37,164 nt of DNA. Source: Leptolyngbyaceae cyanobacterium MO_188.B28 (GTDB lineage Bacteria; Cyanobacteriota; Cyanobacteriia; Phormidesmidales; Phormidesmidaceae). The DNA lies in assembly GCA_030065175.1 (NCBI GenBank), contig JASJDH010000012.1, positions 1 to 37,164 of the forward strand, read 5' to 3'. Under the pieces are notes generated by a model. That model did no database searches, had not been told where the DNA came from, and worked only from the letters and a program-made list of their open reading frames with translations. Numbering within the stretch: the first letter of the stretch is position 1; the number at the start of each line of letters is the position of its first letter. Shown here one piece after another: positions 8,425 to 16,942 of this stretch. The translations under genes and the position numbers were made by a program.

Positions 8425-8512
8425 AAGGTTTTAGGAAAGTTTGTTTGAGTATTTCAAGCTAAACCTAATAGTGATAGCCAAATCTAATTCATTAACCAGT
8501 GAAGAGGAGACA

Positions 8513-9616
8513 TTATTTTTGTAAAGAAACCGACTGTCCGCTAAGCTCTAAACTCTTCACCCACCTAACAACCTCGGGGCTATTCTCTTCCCATTGGTCA
8601 CATTGAGCCCGAACTTGCTTGAGATGTTGATCAACATTATCGGGAGTAACATAGACGCCAAAATCATCGGGTACAGATTCCGCCTGATAATTAAACATCC
8701 GATTGAGGACAAGTTTACCGATTTCGGGTGAATAATGGGAAGGATCCTCGAAGTTCTGCATGTCGACGCCAATGGCCTCAGTCGTTACGCTACTACAACC
8801 AGAAAAATCCCAGACAGGTTGAACGCTGACAACTTCTCGAAACCATTCTTCATAGGAAGACCAATGACCAGAGATCATGGCCGCATAGAATAGAGTTGAA
8901 TGAAGCGGAGGAATGAAGAGTTTTATATCAACGCCTTGCTGGTTTGAAAGATTAATCATTTCCCGATAATCATCGATGGCCATGTCAGAAAGCTCATAGG
9001 CCCAATACATATCCTCTTCTCGGGAGAAGTCTTCGAGGATTTCAACTTCAAATATAAAATCGATTTTATCCTTGTCCAGATGCCTTTCATAGGTTCCATC
9101 TGTTGCAAAGTAAAGACCTCGAGCATCAGGATTGAAAATTAAGTTTAGAGAATCAAATGAAAAATAAAGACCAAAAAGATCTTGGGGGATCATATATTTT
9201 GTTGACAGTCTCAAATCAGAGAAGCCTGGTCTAACATCCCTTAACTGATTAAAGGCATAGAAGTCAAGGCTAACAACGGCGGTTTCAACGTTATTATTAT
9301 TGGTTGCATATTGAAAATAACGTTTTAACTCATAGGCGTTAGCGCCAAGAATACCCAAGTTATAAACAGGCTCCTGATTTGAAAATACTTCATGATCAGG
9401 GGTCAAGCCTCTGGCTACTCCTGATGAACCCATGAATATCGCTTTGGGTTTGATCTGATTGATCTTTATGGCTTTAACCATGCGATCGTTGGAAACCCTG
9501 CCGCCATTCTTCCGAATCCCATAGGGATCAATCAGGAAATTAGCGAGAAAGACTGCGGCTAAATAAGCAATCGAAAAGCCCAAAAAGCCCTTGATAAAAT
9601 TTTTATTCCGAGACAT
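8513..9616 (-). CDS. DltD/AlgX-like SGNH membrane-anchored protein
   Basis: A 367-residue protein with one N-terminal membrane segment (residues about 8-29) and a large domain expected on the outer face of the membrane. It shows a degenerate SGNH hydrolase pattern: FMGSSGVARG (61-70, candidate nucleophile Ser64 or Ser65, as in the GSS motif of DltD), YNLGILGANAYE (85-96, candidate Asn) and DPSHYSPEIG (291-300, an Asp-x-x-His dyad). In Dlt and alginate acetylation systems such a protein is the partner of the MBOAT that delivers the acyl group to the polymer. Its gene lies 21 bp after the MBOAT gene on the same strand. Overall similarity to named families looks weak by eye, so the assignment rests on motif order plus context. 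Confidence 0.75.
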   Translation of the reverse strand: MSRNKNFIKGFLGFSIAYLAAVFLANFLIDPYGIRKNGGRVSNDRMVKAIKINQIKPKAIFMGSSGVARGLTPDHEVFSNQEPVYNLGILGANAYELKRYFQYATNNNNVETAVVSLDFYAFNQLRDVRPGFSDLRLSTKYMIPQDLFGLYFSFDSLNLIFNPDARGLYFATDGTYERHLDKDKIDFIFEVEILEDFSREEDMYWAYELSDMAIDDYREMINLSNQQGVDIKLFIPPLHSTLFYAAMISGHWSSYEEWFREVVSVQPVWDFSGCSSVTTEAIGVDMQNFEDPSHYSPEIGKLVLNRMFNYQAESVPDDFGVYVTPDNVDQHLKQVRAQCDQWEENSPEVVRWVKSLELSGQSVSLQK

Positions 9617-9637
9617 CGCTTCTAGAGTTTATAAGCA

Positions 9638-11239
9638 CTAAAACTGGAAATAAATGAATTCACTTACCTGCGCCAAACCTAAGAACGAAGCAACGGCGGC
9701 GGCAGCCGTCACAGCCGCCCAGGGTTGGGTTGGGGTCCATTGCAAATTTCGCCAGAGTAGATTAACCCATTTAGGCTGATGCTTAGGCTTGTCATGGCTG
9801 AATCCCAATGCTGGCGCATACTTCGCCATCCATTGATGGGTATTTGGAAAACAGAGAGCAATGGTAAGCAGCCCTGCAATCAGCAAGATTCCATTTGCAG
9901 GATCGGCAAGAAGACCATTAGAAAACATGGCTCCATCGGAAAACGAGACGCCATTTAATCCAGCCATAGAATTCAAGACCACCATGGCGTCGCCCACATT
10001 TGGAGCCCGGAAAAACACCATCGCAATGACAACGGCGATAAATGTGATTGATTGACCAATGCTGCGTCCCCACCAATTACTTTGCTTCAGATTATGGCCC
10101 ATCGATTTTCTCAGCATCCGCCAGCCATGATTAATCGATAGATAGAAACCATGTAGTAGGCCAAAGACAATATATTGCCAGCCAGCTCCATGCCATAGAC
10201 CCGCCAGAAACATTGTGACAATGGTCGGTAGAGCGACCAGTTCGAGAAAAGCTGCCGGACTGCCTATGCCTCGTTTGATGAGATTCTTACCTTGTTTGAT
10301 CCGACGGCGGGACATAAACAGGGTGATGGGATTGTAAAGATATCGGGTGAGGAAGCGGGTCAGCGTCATATGCCACCGTCCCCAAAAGTCAATAATGCTG
10401 TAAGCCTTATAGGGAGAATTAAAATTTAGGGGTAATTTGACGCCAAACATTCGAGCCGCCCCGATAGCCATATCCGAATAGCCGGAAAAGTCAAAATAAA
10501 TCTGCAGCGTATAAGCTAATGCGCCAACCCACGCCTCAACAAATGTTAGGGGGATATCTTGACCAGCTGCATTGAATATAGGCGTTGAAAATAGAGCTAT
10601 TTGATCCGCAAGGACTACTTTTTTGAATAGGCCCATGCAGAAGATAGTTAACCCGACCACCAAATGTTCTCCATTGAATTTAAAGAAATTCCGTTTGGAA
10701 AACTGGGGCAGCATCTCCTGATGGGTAACAATGGGGCCAGCAATCAGTTGAGGGAAAAAGGATACAAATAGACAGTAATCAAGGAATCGATATCCCTTTG
10801 TTTCCCCTTCAAGGCTATCGATTAGGTATGAAATTTGTTGGAAGGTGTAAAAGGAAATTCCCAGCGGCAAGATAATCTGGCTGAGAAAAATTGATGTGCC
10901 GGCAATACTATTGATATTGTCAATAAAAAAATTGGAATATTTGTAGTATCCAATCAGACCGAGATTAAATAATATTCCAACTGCCAATAGAAGCTTGCCT
11001 TGCGCTTCCTTTTCAGAAAGATGAGCCTGGATTAAAAACTGACCTAAAGCGTAGTTAACGCCGATTGATATCAGCAATAAAATTAGATAAGGAGGATTCC
11101 ACCATCCGTAAAAAAATAAAGAGGCCACTACCAACCAAATGATAGGGAGCTCCTTATTTTTAATCTCACTGATCTTGTAAAAAATGAAGAGGGTGATGGG
11201 TAGAAAAAGCAGGATAAATTCGTAGGAATTGAAGAGCAT
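9638..11239 (-). CDS. MBOAT O-acyltransferase (DltB/AlgI/PatA-like)
   Basis: A 533-residue multi-spanning membrane O-acyltransferase (about ten to twelve hydrophobic segments). Family motifs are YFDFSGYSDMAIG (248-260), NFNSPYKAYSIIDFWGRWH (272-290, conserved His290) and LAGLWHGAGWQYIVFG (345-360, catalytic His350). It moves an acyl group from a cytoplasmic carrier through the membrane to a polysaccharide outside. The protein ends in SEFIYFQF (526-533). This aromatic tail resembles the C-terminal motif of DltX, whose tyrosine has been reported to relay the acyl group in D-alanylation; here Tyr530 would have that role. The ACP gene ends 6 bp upstream and the SGNH gene begins 21 bp downstream. 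With a dedicated ACP beside it, a carrier-bound donor is likelier than acetyl-CoA. Confidence 0.92.
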   Translation of the reverse strand: MLFNSYEFILLFLPITLFIFYKISEIKNKELPIIWLVVASLFFYGWWNPPYLILLLISIGVNYALGQFLIQAHLSEKEAQGKLLLAVGILFNLGLIGYYKYSNFFIDNINSIAGTSIFLSQIILPLGISFYTFQQISYLIDSLEGETKGYRFLDYCLFVSFFPQLIAGPIVTHQEMLPQFSKRNFFKFNGEHLVVGLTIFCMGLFKKVVLADQIALFSTPIFNAAGQDIPLTFVEAWVGALAYTLQIYFDFSGYSDMAIGAARMFGVKLPLNFNSPYKAYSIIDFWGRWHMTLTRFLTRYLYNPITLFMSRRRIKQGKNLIKRGIGSPAAFLELVALPTIVTMFLAGLWHGAGWQYIVFGLLHGFYLSINHGWRMLRKSMGHNLKQSNWWGRSIGQSITFIAVVIAMVFFRAPNVGDAMVVLNSMAGLNGVSFSDGAMFSNGLLADPANGILLIAGLLTIALCFPNTHQWMAKYAPALGFSHDKPKHQPKWVNLLWRNLQWTPTQPWAAVTAAAAVASFLGLAQVSEFIYFQF

Positions 11240-11245
11240 ATCAAC

Positions 11246-11491
11246 CTACTTACTCAATTTTGTCAGAATCAGGTTTACAAATTCGCCAACATTAGCTAAT
11301 TGGGCGACTTCCGCGGTTTTGAATTTGACTCCAAACTCCTGTTCAGCGCCTAATACCAGGTTGATGTGATTCATTGAATCCCATTCAGAAATATCCTTGG
11401 CCGAGGTGCCATCTTCCAAGCTAATCGTGTCATCATCAAAGATATCTTGGAATACAACTGTCAGTTGCTCGTAAACTTCCTCTCGATTCAC
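11246..11491 (-). CDS. Acyl carrier protein (dedicated, DltC-like role)
   Basis: An 81-residue acidic acyl carrier protein. Ser39 in ISEWDSMNHINLV is the phosphopantetheine attachment site (consensus DS[LM]). It is unlikely to be the housekeeping fatty-acid ACP, because its motif departs from the highly conserved DSLDTVEL of AcpP and the gene sits between FkbH and the MBOAT gene. The start is GTG at 11491-11489, preceded by GAGGTG within the end of the FkbH gene; the FkbH stop and this start are two bases apart, so translation is probably coupled. The inferred role is to receive the acyl unit loaded by FkbH and present it to the MBOAT or the MaoC::SDR protein. Confidence 0.92.
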   Translation of the reverse strand: MNREEVYEQLTVVFQDIFDDDTISLEDGTSAKDISEWDSMNHINLVLGAEQEFGVKFKTAEVAQLANVGEFVNLILTKLSK

Positions 11492-11493
11492 CG

Positions 11494-13434
11494 TTACACC
11501 TCAATATATCTGGACTCGATAGATGTGCTTAGTTTGCTAAATTTATCCATGTCCAGTTTCCATAGGCTACGGAAACTGTCTCCTTCATCCTGTTTTTCAC
11601 ATTCGAACTCAAAACCTAGACGCTTATAGTGTTCTTGCACCATATCGTTTTTGGCGGTTTGGATGTACTCGCCTTGCAGAAGCCGATGGCCTCGTTGTAG
11701 AGCTTGGTGGACGAGAATATTTAGCGCTTCCATCTCAACTTGACGCCCCAGCACCCGACAGCTCATTAGCCAAATGTCAATATGCAAAGCCTTCTCGGAA
11801 TCTAAAATAATCGGCTTGGCAATAATGACGCTGATTAGCCCATTATCTCCAAACGTATCCTTTAAGCGGATTTGCAAACTCAGGATATCAGGATCTTCGC
11901 TCATCTGTTTTACCTGAGCTTCTGTATATCGCCGGGTAGTCAGGTTAAACTGATTACTCTTATTGATTAACTGCGTCGATCTTTGGAGCGATAACGCATC
12001 AATGGGAGCCACCGTCATCTGCATATCGAGTTGTTTTAGAAAATCTTCAATACTATGAGATTTTTCCTTCAACTCATCTCTCTTTGAATTAGCGGCGTAC
12101 TGTCCCGCCCGCTTCGCATCATCGCCGGAAAAGGTAATCGCTTCAAAATATCCAGCGTCGGATAAACATCTTGTGTACCAGGCAGGATCTTCCGGCACTT
12201 CAGGTACGGCTACACTGGGAGCAAATTGACGGACAATGGCTCTTTCAACCGGATTATCATCAAAAAACACAAGAGAATCTAAGCCAATATTGAGCTGCGC
12301 TGCAATGGTCATTAAGTTGCTCGCCTTATCCTCCCAGTTGGCGACAAACGCGGCGATGTCTTCTCGACGAAGGATCATTTCCGGATGGCGTTCGAAGGGT
12401 TCCAGGGCGTTTGACTCATTATTCTTGGAACAGACAGCCAGGATAATCCCGCGTTCTTTTAGCGCTTTCACATAGGTTTGAAAGGCTTGGAAAGCCTCGC
12501 CAGCTGCGGTGCCCTGCCCTAATTCTATGCCCGCGAGTCCATCGTCTCCGATGACCCCGCCCCAAAGGGTGTTGTCTAAGTCCAAGACTAGACATTTACG
12601 AGACTGTCCCCGAATCGCCGCTAAAATACGAGCGACCTGTTCACCATACAAGGGAGCTTGAATAGGAGAAATATCTTGTTTCGAGTGATGCCATAGGGCA
12701 TGATCGCACCAGATCTGTTTACCGACAGACGCCGCCAAGCTCTCTACGTCTAGTAACAAGGTTTGGTGTTGGGATGCTTTAATCTTCAGGGTCTGATTGA
12801 TTGCTGTGAAAATATTGGCGGGGGCGGCTGGCACGAGGCCTTCATATTGACCAAACAATCGTTCAACGGGAACCACCATGGTTTGATGGATCGCAACCGC
12901 TTGGAGACGAGTCGTGATTATCTCCCAAAGATCAACCCATTCGTTTACTCGGCTTTCTACTTTCTCCGCCACTTCATCCGCAGCGGCGGTTAGGGGAAGC
13001 TGTACGCCGACTTCACTGGGATCCAGGGCTAGAAGGACGACGTCTGGCGCAAATTGATATAAGGCTGAAGTGGGATTTAGGAGTTCTTGCCGGTACTGGC
13101 CATAAGGAGCGACATAGATATCGACAACCAGCTTTCTCCGTAATGAAGCTAATCTGATAGAGGATGGGAGATGGTCAACGGTTGAAGAGGCGAGAATCGC
13201 TAATTTTAAGGTGGGTAATCCTGTAAACCCTTCAGACGCCTGGGAGTAAAGCTTTTGCAAGCGGCGATCAAGCCGCATAGTTTGGGTAAAGTCGAGTTGA
13301 TGGCTAGCAAGCTTATGGAGATGGTTAAATTGCTCTTCGATAGAGCCGCTTCCTTCTCCGGCGACACTAATAGCTTCTCTGAAATTCGCGTGTTGAGGCA
13401 GCCAGTAAAGACCGTTCATTGTGCTGGAAACCAT
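11494..13434 (-). CDS. FkbH-like HAD-IIIC glyceryl-ACP loading enzyme
   Basis: A 646-residue three-part protein. Residues about 75-265 form an SGNH-like N-terminal region found in long FkbH-type proteins. Residues 280-400 are the HAD core: VLDLDNTLWGGVIGDDG (283-299, Asp285 and Asp287), AVCSKNNE (333-340, Cys335) and FFDDNP (390-395). Residues about 450-630 form a GNAT-like domain. In characterised FkbH enzymes the aspartates dephosphorylate 1,3-bisphosphoglycerate, the CSKN cysteine holds the glyceryl group, and it is passed to an ACP; all these residues are present. Usually this feeds polyketide extender units or tetronates, but no polyketide synthase is visible here. It is first in the five-gene set, immediately before its ACP. 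The first ATG has no good ribosome binding site; Met6 (13419) is an alternative start. Confidence 0.9.
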   Translation of the reverse strand: MVSSTMNGLYWLPQHANFREAISVAGEGSGSIEEQFNHLHKLASHQLDFTQTMRLDRRLQKLYSQASEGFTGLPTLKLAILASSTVDHLPSSIRLASLRRKLVVDIYVAPYGQYRQELLNPTSALYQFAPDVVLLALDPSEVGVQLPLTAAADEVAEKVESRVNEWVDLWEIITTRLQAVAIHQTMVVPVERLFGQYEGLVPAAPANIFTAINQTLKIKASQHQTLLLDVESLAASVGKQIWCDHALWHHSKQDISPIQAPLYGEQVARILAAIRGQSRKCLVLDLDNTLWGGVIGDDGLAGIELGQGTAAGEAFQAFQTYVKALKERGIILAVCSKNNESNALEPFERHPEMILRREDIAAFVANWEDKASNLMTIAAQLNIGLDSLVFFDDNPVERAIVRQFAPSVAVPEVPEDPAWYTRCLSDAGYFEAITFSGDDAKRAGQYAANSKRDELKEKSHSIEDFLKQLDMQMTVAPIDALSLQRSTQLINKSNQFNLTTRRYTEAQVKQMSEDPDILSLQIRLKDTFGDNGLISVIIAKPIILDSEKALHIDIWLMSCRVLGRQVEMEALNILVHQALQRGHRLLQGEYIQTAKNDMVQEHYKRLGFEFECEKQDEGDSFRSLWKLDMDKFSKLSTSIESRYIEV

Positions 13435-13854
13435 CTGTCTACTATAGAGTTAATGAGTAGAATTAATTGATTGAAAGGTGTTTATAAATATGAACAACAA
13501 TTTACACTACCAAACGCCGTAGGAATATTCCGGAACCTTTACTGAAAGCATAAAAACAGTCGTTTAAGTCAGCGTTTTCCTAAAGAGGAGGTCTTTGAAG
13601 TCTAGTGACAGGGTAGATCTATGCCTCAATAGGCCATTAAGGTTCAAGCTCGGAAAGGGGCTGAACTATTGTCAAGGCATGCTAAAACGGCGGAGACCAT
13701 ACCGCAAGAATATCTGCTTACCTAGTTTAGAGGTTACCCTTTCAACCGGCTTTGTTCACATTCCATCATGGCCTTCGTAGGAAGAAAAGAGGATTCAATT
13801 TTCCGCATCCCCCTCATTGTGAATGGATGGACAATTCACTTTGAGTTACAAAGT
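13435..13854. other. Intergenic region upstream of the acylation cassette
   Basis: A 420-bp stretch between the ABC transporter stop and the FkbH start, read leftwards. It should carry the promoter of the cassette. A 10-bp palindrome GGAATATTCC lies at 13522-13531, about 90 bp upstream of FkbH. A 61-codon plus-strand frame at 13595-13780 with a TTG start looks spurious. I see no terminator with a T-run. Confidence 0.5.
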
Positions 13855-15660
13855 TTAGCTTGTTGGGACAGGGTTTCCGTCTAAAACAACTTCCTTGTAG
13901 CTGCCCGAATTTACAATGGCCCCTTTTTCCATCACGTATATGCGATCGCAATGTTCAACTGTAGTGAGGCGGTGAGCAATAATAATCATCGTTTTGTTAC
14001 CGCTCAAAGACTTAATGGCTTCCGTCACCAGTTCTTCTGTTTCCGTATCTAGAGCCGATGTCGCCTCATCTAACACCAAAATTTCTCGCTCATGATACAG
14101 GGCTCGAGCAATCCCTATACGCTGTCGCTGTCCGCCTGAGAGACAAACGCCTCGTTCTCCAATCCTTGTATTGATCCCATCGGGTAAGCGCTCAATCAGA
14201 TCGCTAAGTTGAGCCGCCTCAATGGAACGTTGCAGCCGTTCAGAGTCAATTTGGTCGTCAGGAACCCCGAAAGCAACGTTGCGTTCTAGGGTGTCGTCGA
14301 TCAGGAAAATGGATTGAGGGATATACCCTAATAGATTTTGCCAAGCTCGCAAGTCTCGATAAATCGATTGATCATCGACCTGAATATCGCCAGATTCAGG
14401 CGACAAAAGACCTAAAATCAAATCGACGAGTGTCGTTTTTCCAGCTCCCGATTTGCCAATAAAAGCAATGGATTCACCCTTATTTAAGGTTAGGTTCACC
14501 TGATTCAGCGCCATCTCCTTAGCGCCTTCATATTGAAAGGATACGCGATCCAGTTCAACCTTATGCTCAAATGGAAAAGCCACCAACCCTTGTTGTTCAG
14601 GGGCTTGCGGTTGTAGCAACAATTCTTGTCCTAAGTCCTTCTTATATCGTGCAATCTCTTTAAGATCGTAATGTAGCTTATGGACAACATAGGACGAACT
14701 CTTGAGCTTAGTTAGACCGGACGTTAGTTGGGTCGCCACGGGCATCAAGCGAATAGCGACCACCCCAAAAACCCCCAACGTGGCCACTAAACTGCCGGGA
14801 TCCCTCCCCATGATTAGGGATGTGGAGGCCAGACCCAATATAAAGGTAATCACCAACGCCTCAATCAGAAGACGGGGGATCAAGCCAAAGCTCATCAGCG
14901 AACTGCAAGCGTCAGCATAGCGTTGAGCCTGGCATTTGAGCTGTTCTTCGAAATAGGGTTCGCAACCAATCACCCGAGTCTCTTTCAAACCGCCCAAACC
15001 ATGATTAATGATCCGAATCATTTCCGCCTTAGAGGTAGAAGAGGTTTTACCCCAACTAGACAGCTGGCGTCGAAAATGGACTACTAAACCAAAGGCCAGA
15101 AGCAATATTAAGGAAATGATTAGGGTTGCAACAGCATCGGTGACGAGTAGTAAACCGACTAAGGCGACCATCATCACCAGGCTCACAGTTGCGTTCAGAA
15201 TTTGTAAAAGCGTACCGTTACAAAAGGTATCGGTTTCATTCACAATGCTTTGGATTAGAAATGCCGTATTATTCTTTAAATGAAACGCATACGGCATTCT
15301 TAAATAGGAATCTAAAAGTCGTGTACGCAACTCTCCCTGATGCGATAGACCAAACCAAAAAATGTATTGACGTACTTTGAAGCTGAAAAAGGATTTGATA
15401 TAAAAGATAATCAGGATAAACCCTGCAGACGCAATCACAAACTGACTGGCGGAAGTAAAGTTAAAAGCTTCGTAAGTCCAGTTTAGCCAAGGGGTATTGT
15501 TGATTATATTGGGTTGAGTGGCTAAGGCGATAAATGGTCCAATCAAACCAATTCCAAGCATTTCCAGAATGGAATTCAGAAATATAAAGGCCACCAATAG
15601 GCCTAACGCCTTCTTGCGCTCGCCTAGGATGTATAGAAATTTTCTACTGTATTGCCACAT
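13855..15660 (-). CDS. ABC transporter, fused permease-ATPase, PglK/MsbA-like oligosaccharide or lipid flippase
   Basis: A 601-residue half-transporter expected to work as a homodimer in the cytoplasmic membrane. Residues about 15-320 are a six-helix exporter membrane domain; the sequence NSILEMLGIGLIGPFIAL (29-46) at the first helix resembles PglK-type flippases of lipid-linked oligosaccharides. Residues 365-601 are the ATPase: Walker A GKSGAGKT (402-409), Q-loop near IPQSIF (447-452), signature LSGGQRQ (507-513), Walker B ILVLDE (527-532) and H-loop His563. A ribosome binding site AAAGGA precedes the ATG. No Wzx-type flippase is seen in the window, so this protein is the best candidate for moving the repeat unit across the membrane. 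Lipid export is the alternative. Confidence 0.88.
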   Translation of the reverse strand: MWQYSRKFLYILGERKKALGLLVAFIFLNSILEMLGIGLIGPFIALATQPNIINNTPWLNWTYEAFNFTSASQFVIASAGFILIIFYIKSFFSFKVRQYIFWFGLSHQGELRTRLLDSYLRMPYAFHLKNNTAFLIQSIVNETDTFCNGTLLQILNATVSLVMMVALVGLLLVTDAVATLIISLILLLAFGLVVHFRRQLSSWGKTSSTSKAEMIRIINHGLGGLKETRVIGCEPYFEEQLKCQAQRYADACSSLMSFGLIPRLLIEALVITFILGLASTSLIMGRDPGSLVATLGVFGVVAIRLMPVATQLTSGLTKLKSSSYVVHKLHYDLKEIARYKKDLGQELLLQPQAPEQQGLVAFPFEHKVELDRVSFQYEGAKEMALNQVNLTLNKGESIAFIGKSGAGKTTLVDLILGLLSPESGDIQVDDQSIYRDLRAWQNLLGYIPQSIFLIDDTLERNVAFGVPDDQIDSERLQRSIEAAQLSDLIERLPDGINTRIGERGVCLSGGQRQRIGIARALYHEREILVLDEATSALDTETEELVTEAIKSLSGNKTMIIIAHRLTTVEHCDRIYVMEKGAIVNSGSYKEVVLDGNPVPTS

Positions 15661-15769
15661 GATTCCTTTCTCGTGTTTGATGGGTCTAAACTAGCTACCC
15701 TTGTGGTTCTTTAAATCAGCACCTGTCAGTTACAGGAGAAAGTATATAATTTCCCCAAAAGGTCAACGG

Positions 15770-15906
15770 TTATCTATAGAAAATGGACCTATACACTCTC
15801 TTCTCCGGCATAAATTCTAGGTGGGAGAAAGTCCAATAGAGGAGAGTGAAAGTTAGTAAATAATTGAACCCTGGTTCCTAGACGTTGTATCTTTCACTAT
15901 AGATAA
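15770..15906. repeat. Nested inverted-repeat element (MITE-like or large hairpin)
   Basis: The outer arms TTATCTATAG (15770-15779) and CTATAGATAA (15897-15906) are perfect 10-bp inverted repeats. Inside are CACTCTC (15794-15800) with GAGAGTG (15842-15848), and TTCTCC (15801-15806) with GGAGAA (15824-15829). It fills half of the gap between the GT2 gene and the ABC transporter gene. I see no target-site duplication, so whether it is a mobile remnant or an RNA structure is open. Confidence 0.5.
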
Positions 15907-15940
15907 TTTCTTCATTAAGCGGCCCCCTGTTCTGCAACGG

Positions 15941-16927
15941 CTATTTGAAGATAGAGGATAAGGTTTGCTTGCTCTTATTTTCCAACTGCACCGCTTTGGG
16001 ATAAAACTGACCGCCAAGTTGAGATGACAAATAGTGGAAAGCCATTTTTAAATTGAATGGATTAGCTTGCCAAGCAGTCTGCAAGTACTTTTGCCCCTGT
16101 GAGATTGCTTCATCCTGTTGGATTTTATTCCCGTGACATAACAATCGCTGCCCAATATTAAACAGATATCCAGCTTTTTGGGACAGTGGAAAAGACCCAA
16201 GTTGGCGATAGTGTTGAAGCAGGGTAGTGTGATGCTTTTGGAGAAAAATCAGATGGCCTTCCACTACTGCATAGTGATTCGTTGAGCCGCGTCCAGCATC
16301 GCTATGATCACGGTACTGAACCAGGGGTTCTGCAATGAAGTCAAATTCACAATGACGCGCCAGTTGCAGCCACATATCCCAATCGCCGCAGCAGCGTAAG
16401 CGAGTATCGAACCCGTCGGTTTTTTGAAGATAGTCGCTTTTCACCATTAGGGTGGATGGGGTGCCAATGATATTGCCATACAGCAGATCGTCATGCAACC
16501 GCCCCTGGACAGTGGGCTTTCGGAGTCTTAGCACCTGATCCTGTTCGTTTATAACTTGCAGCCAAGTATAGATTACCCCCACTTCCTTAGGGGCTTGCTC
16601 AAACCGGGCCACTTGTTTGTCTAATTTTTGGGGCGTCCATTCATCATCGGAATCTAGAAAAGCGACATAGCGTCCTTGGACCGCAGATAATCCTGTGTTG
16701 CGGGCGCCGCATTCTCCCGCATTTTTCTCATGGCGCAGGTATCGAATTCGGGGGTCTTGAAATTGTTCAACGGCGGCTTGAGTCTGATCGGCGGAGCAAT
16801 CATCCACCACAATTAACTCAAAATCGCTAAAGGTTTGTTGTAGAACGCTTTTGATCGCCTTACAGACCAACTTTTCTCGGTTGTAAGTCGGAATAATAAC
16901 GCTGACGGTTGGGGGTACTCCAGTCAT
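15941..16927 (-). CDS. Family 2 glycosyltransferase
   Basis: A 328-residue GT-A fold inverting glycosyltransferase of the cytoplasmic face. The N-terminus SVIIPTYNREKLVCKAIKSV (residues 9-28) is the nucleotide-binding strand and helix of GT2; IVVDDCSADQT follows. The metal-binding acidic motif is FLDSDDEWTP (90-99), and GDWDMWLQLA (181-190) supplies the candidate catalytic aspartate. There are no membrane segments, so it probably adds a sugar to a lipid-linked repeat unit. It begins 15 bp after the GT4 gene with the same orientation, so the two form an operon. Its sugar cannot be predicted. Confidence 0.93.
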   Translation of the reverse strand: MTGVPPTVSVIIPTYNREKLVCKAIKSVLQQTFSDFELIVVDDCSADQTQAAVEQFQDPRIRYLRHEKNAGECGARNTGLSAVQGRYVAFLDSDDEWTPQKLDKQVARFEQAPKEVGVIYTWLQVINEQDQVLRLRKPTVQGRLHDDLLYGNIIGTPSTLMVKSDYLQKTDGFDTRLRCCGDWDMWLQLARHCEFDFIAEPLVQYRDHSDAGRGSTNHYAVVEGHLIFLQKHHTTLLQHYRQLGSFPLSQKAGYLFNIGQRLLCHGNKIQQDEAISQGQKYLQTAWQANPFNLKMAFHYLSSQLGGQFYPKAVQLENKSKQTLSSIFK

Positions 16928-16942
16928 GGAACTATTTATCTC

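Noticed and set aside
11246-13434. Polyketide or tetronate pathway indicated by FkbH and ACP
   Set aside because: No ketosynthase, acyltransferase module or tetronate cyclase is visible; the MBOAT and SGNH genes point to glycan acylation. The possibility remains if PKS genes lie elsewhere.
13595-13780. 61-codon plus-strand frame with AGGAGG upstream
   Set aside because: It needs a TTG start only about three bases from the purine tract, has a low-complexity basic composition, runs against the neighbouring genes and lies where the cassette promoter should be.
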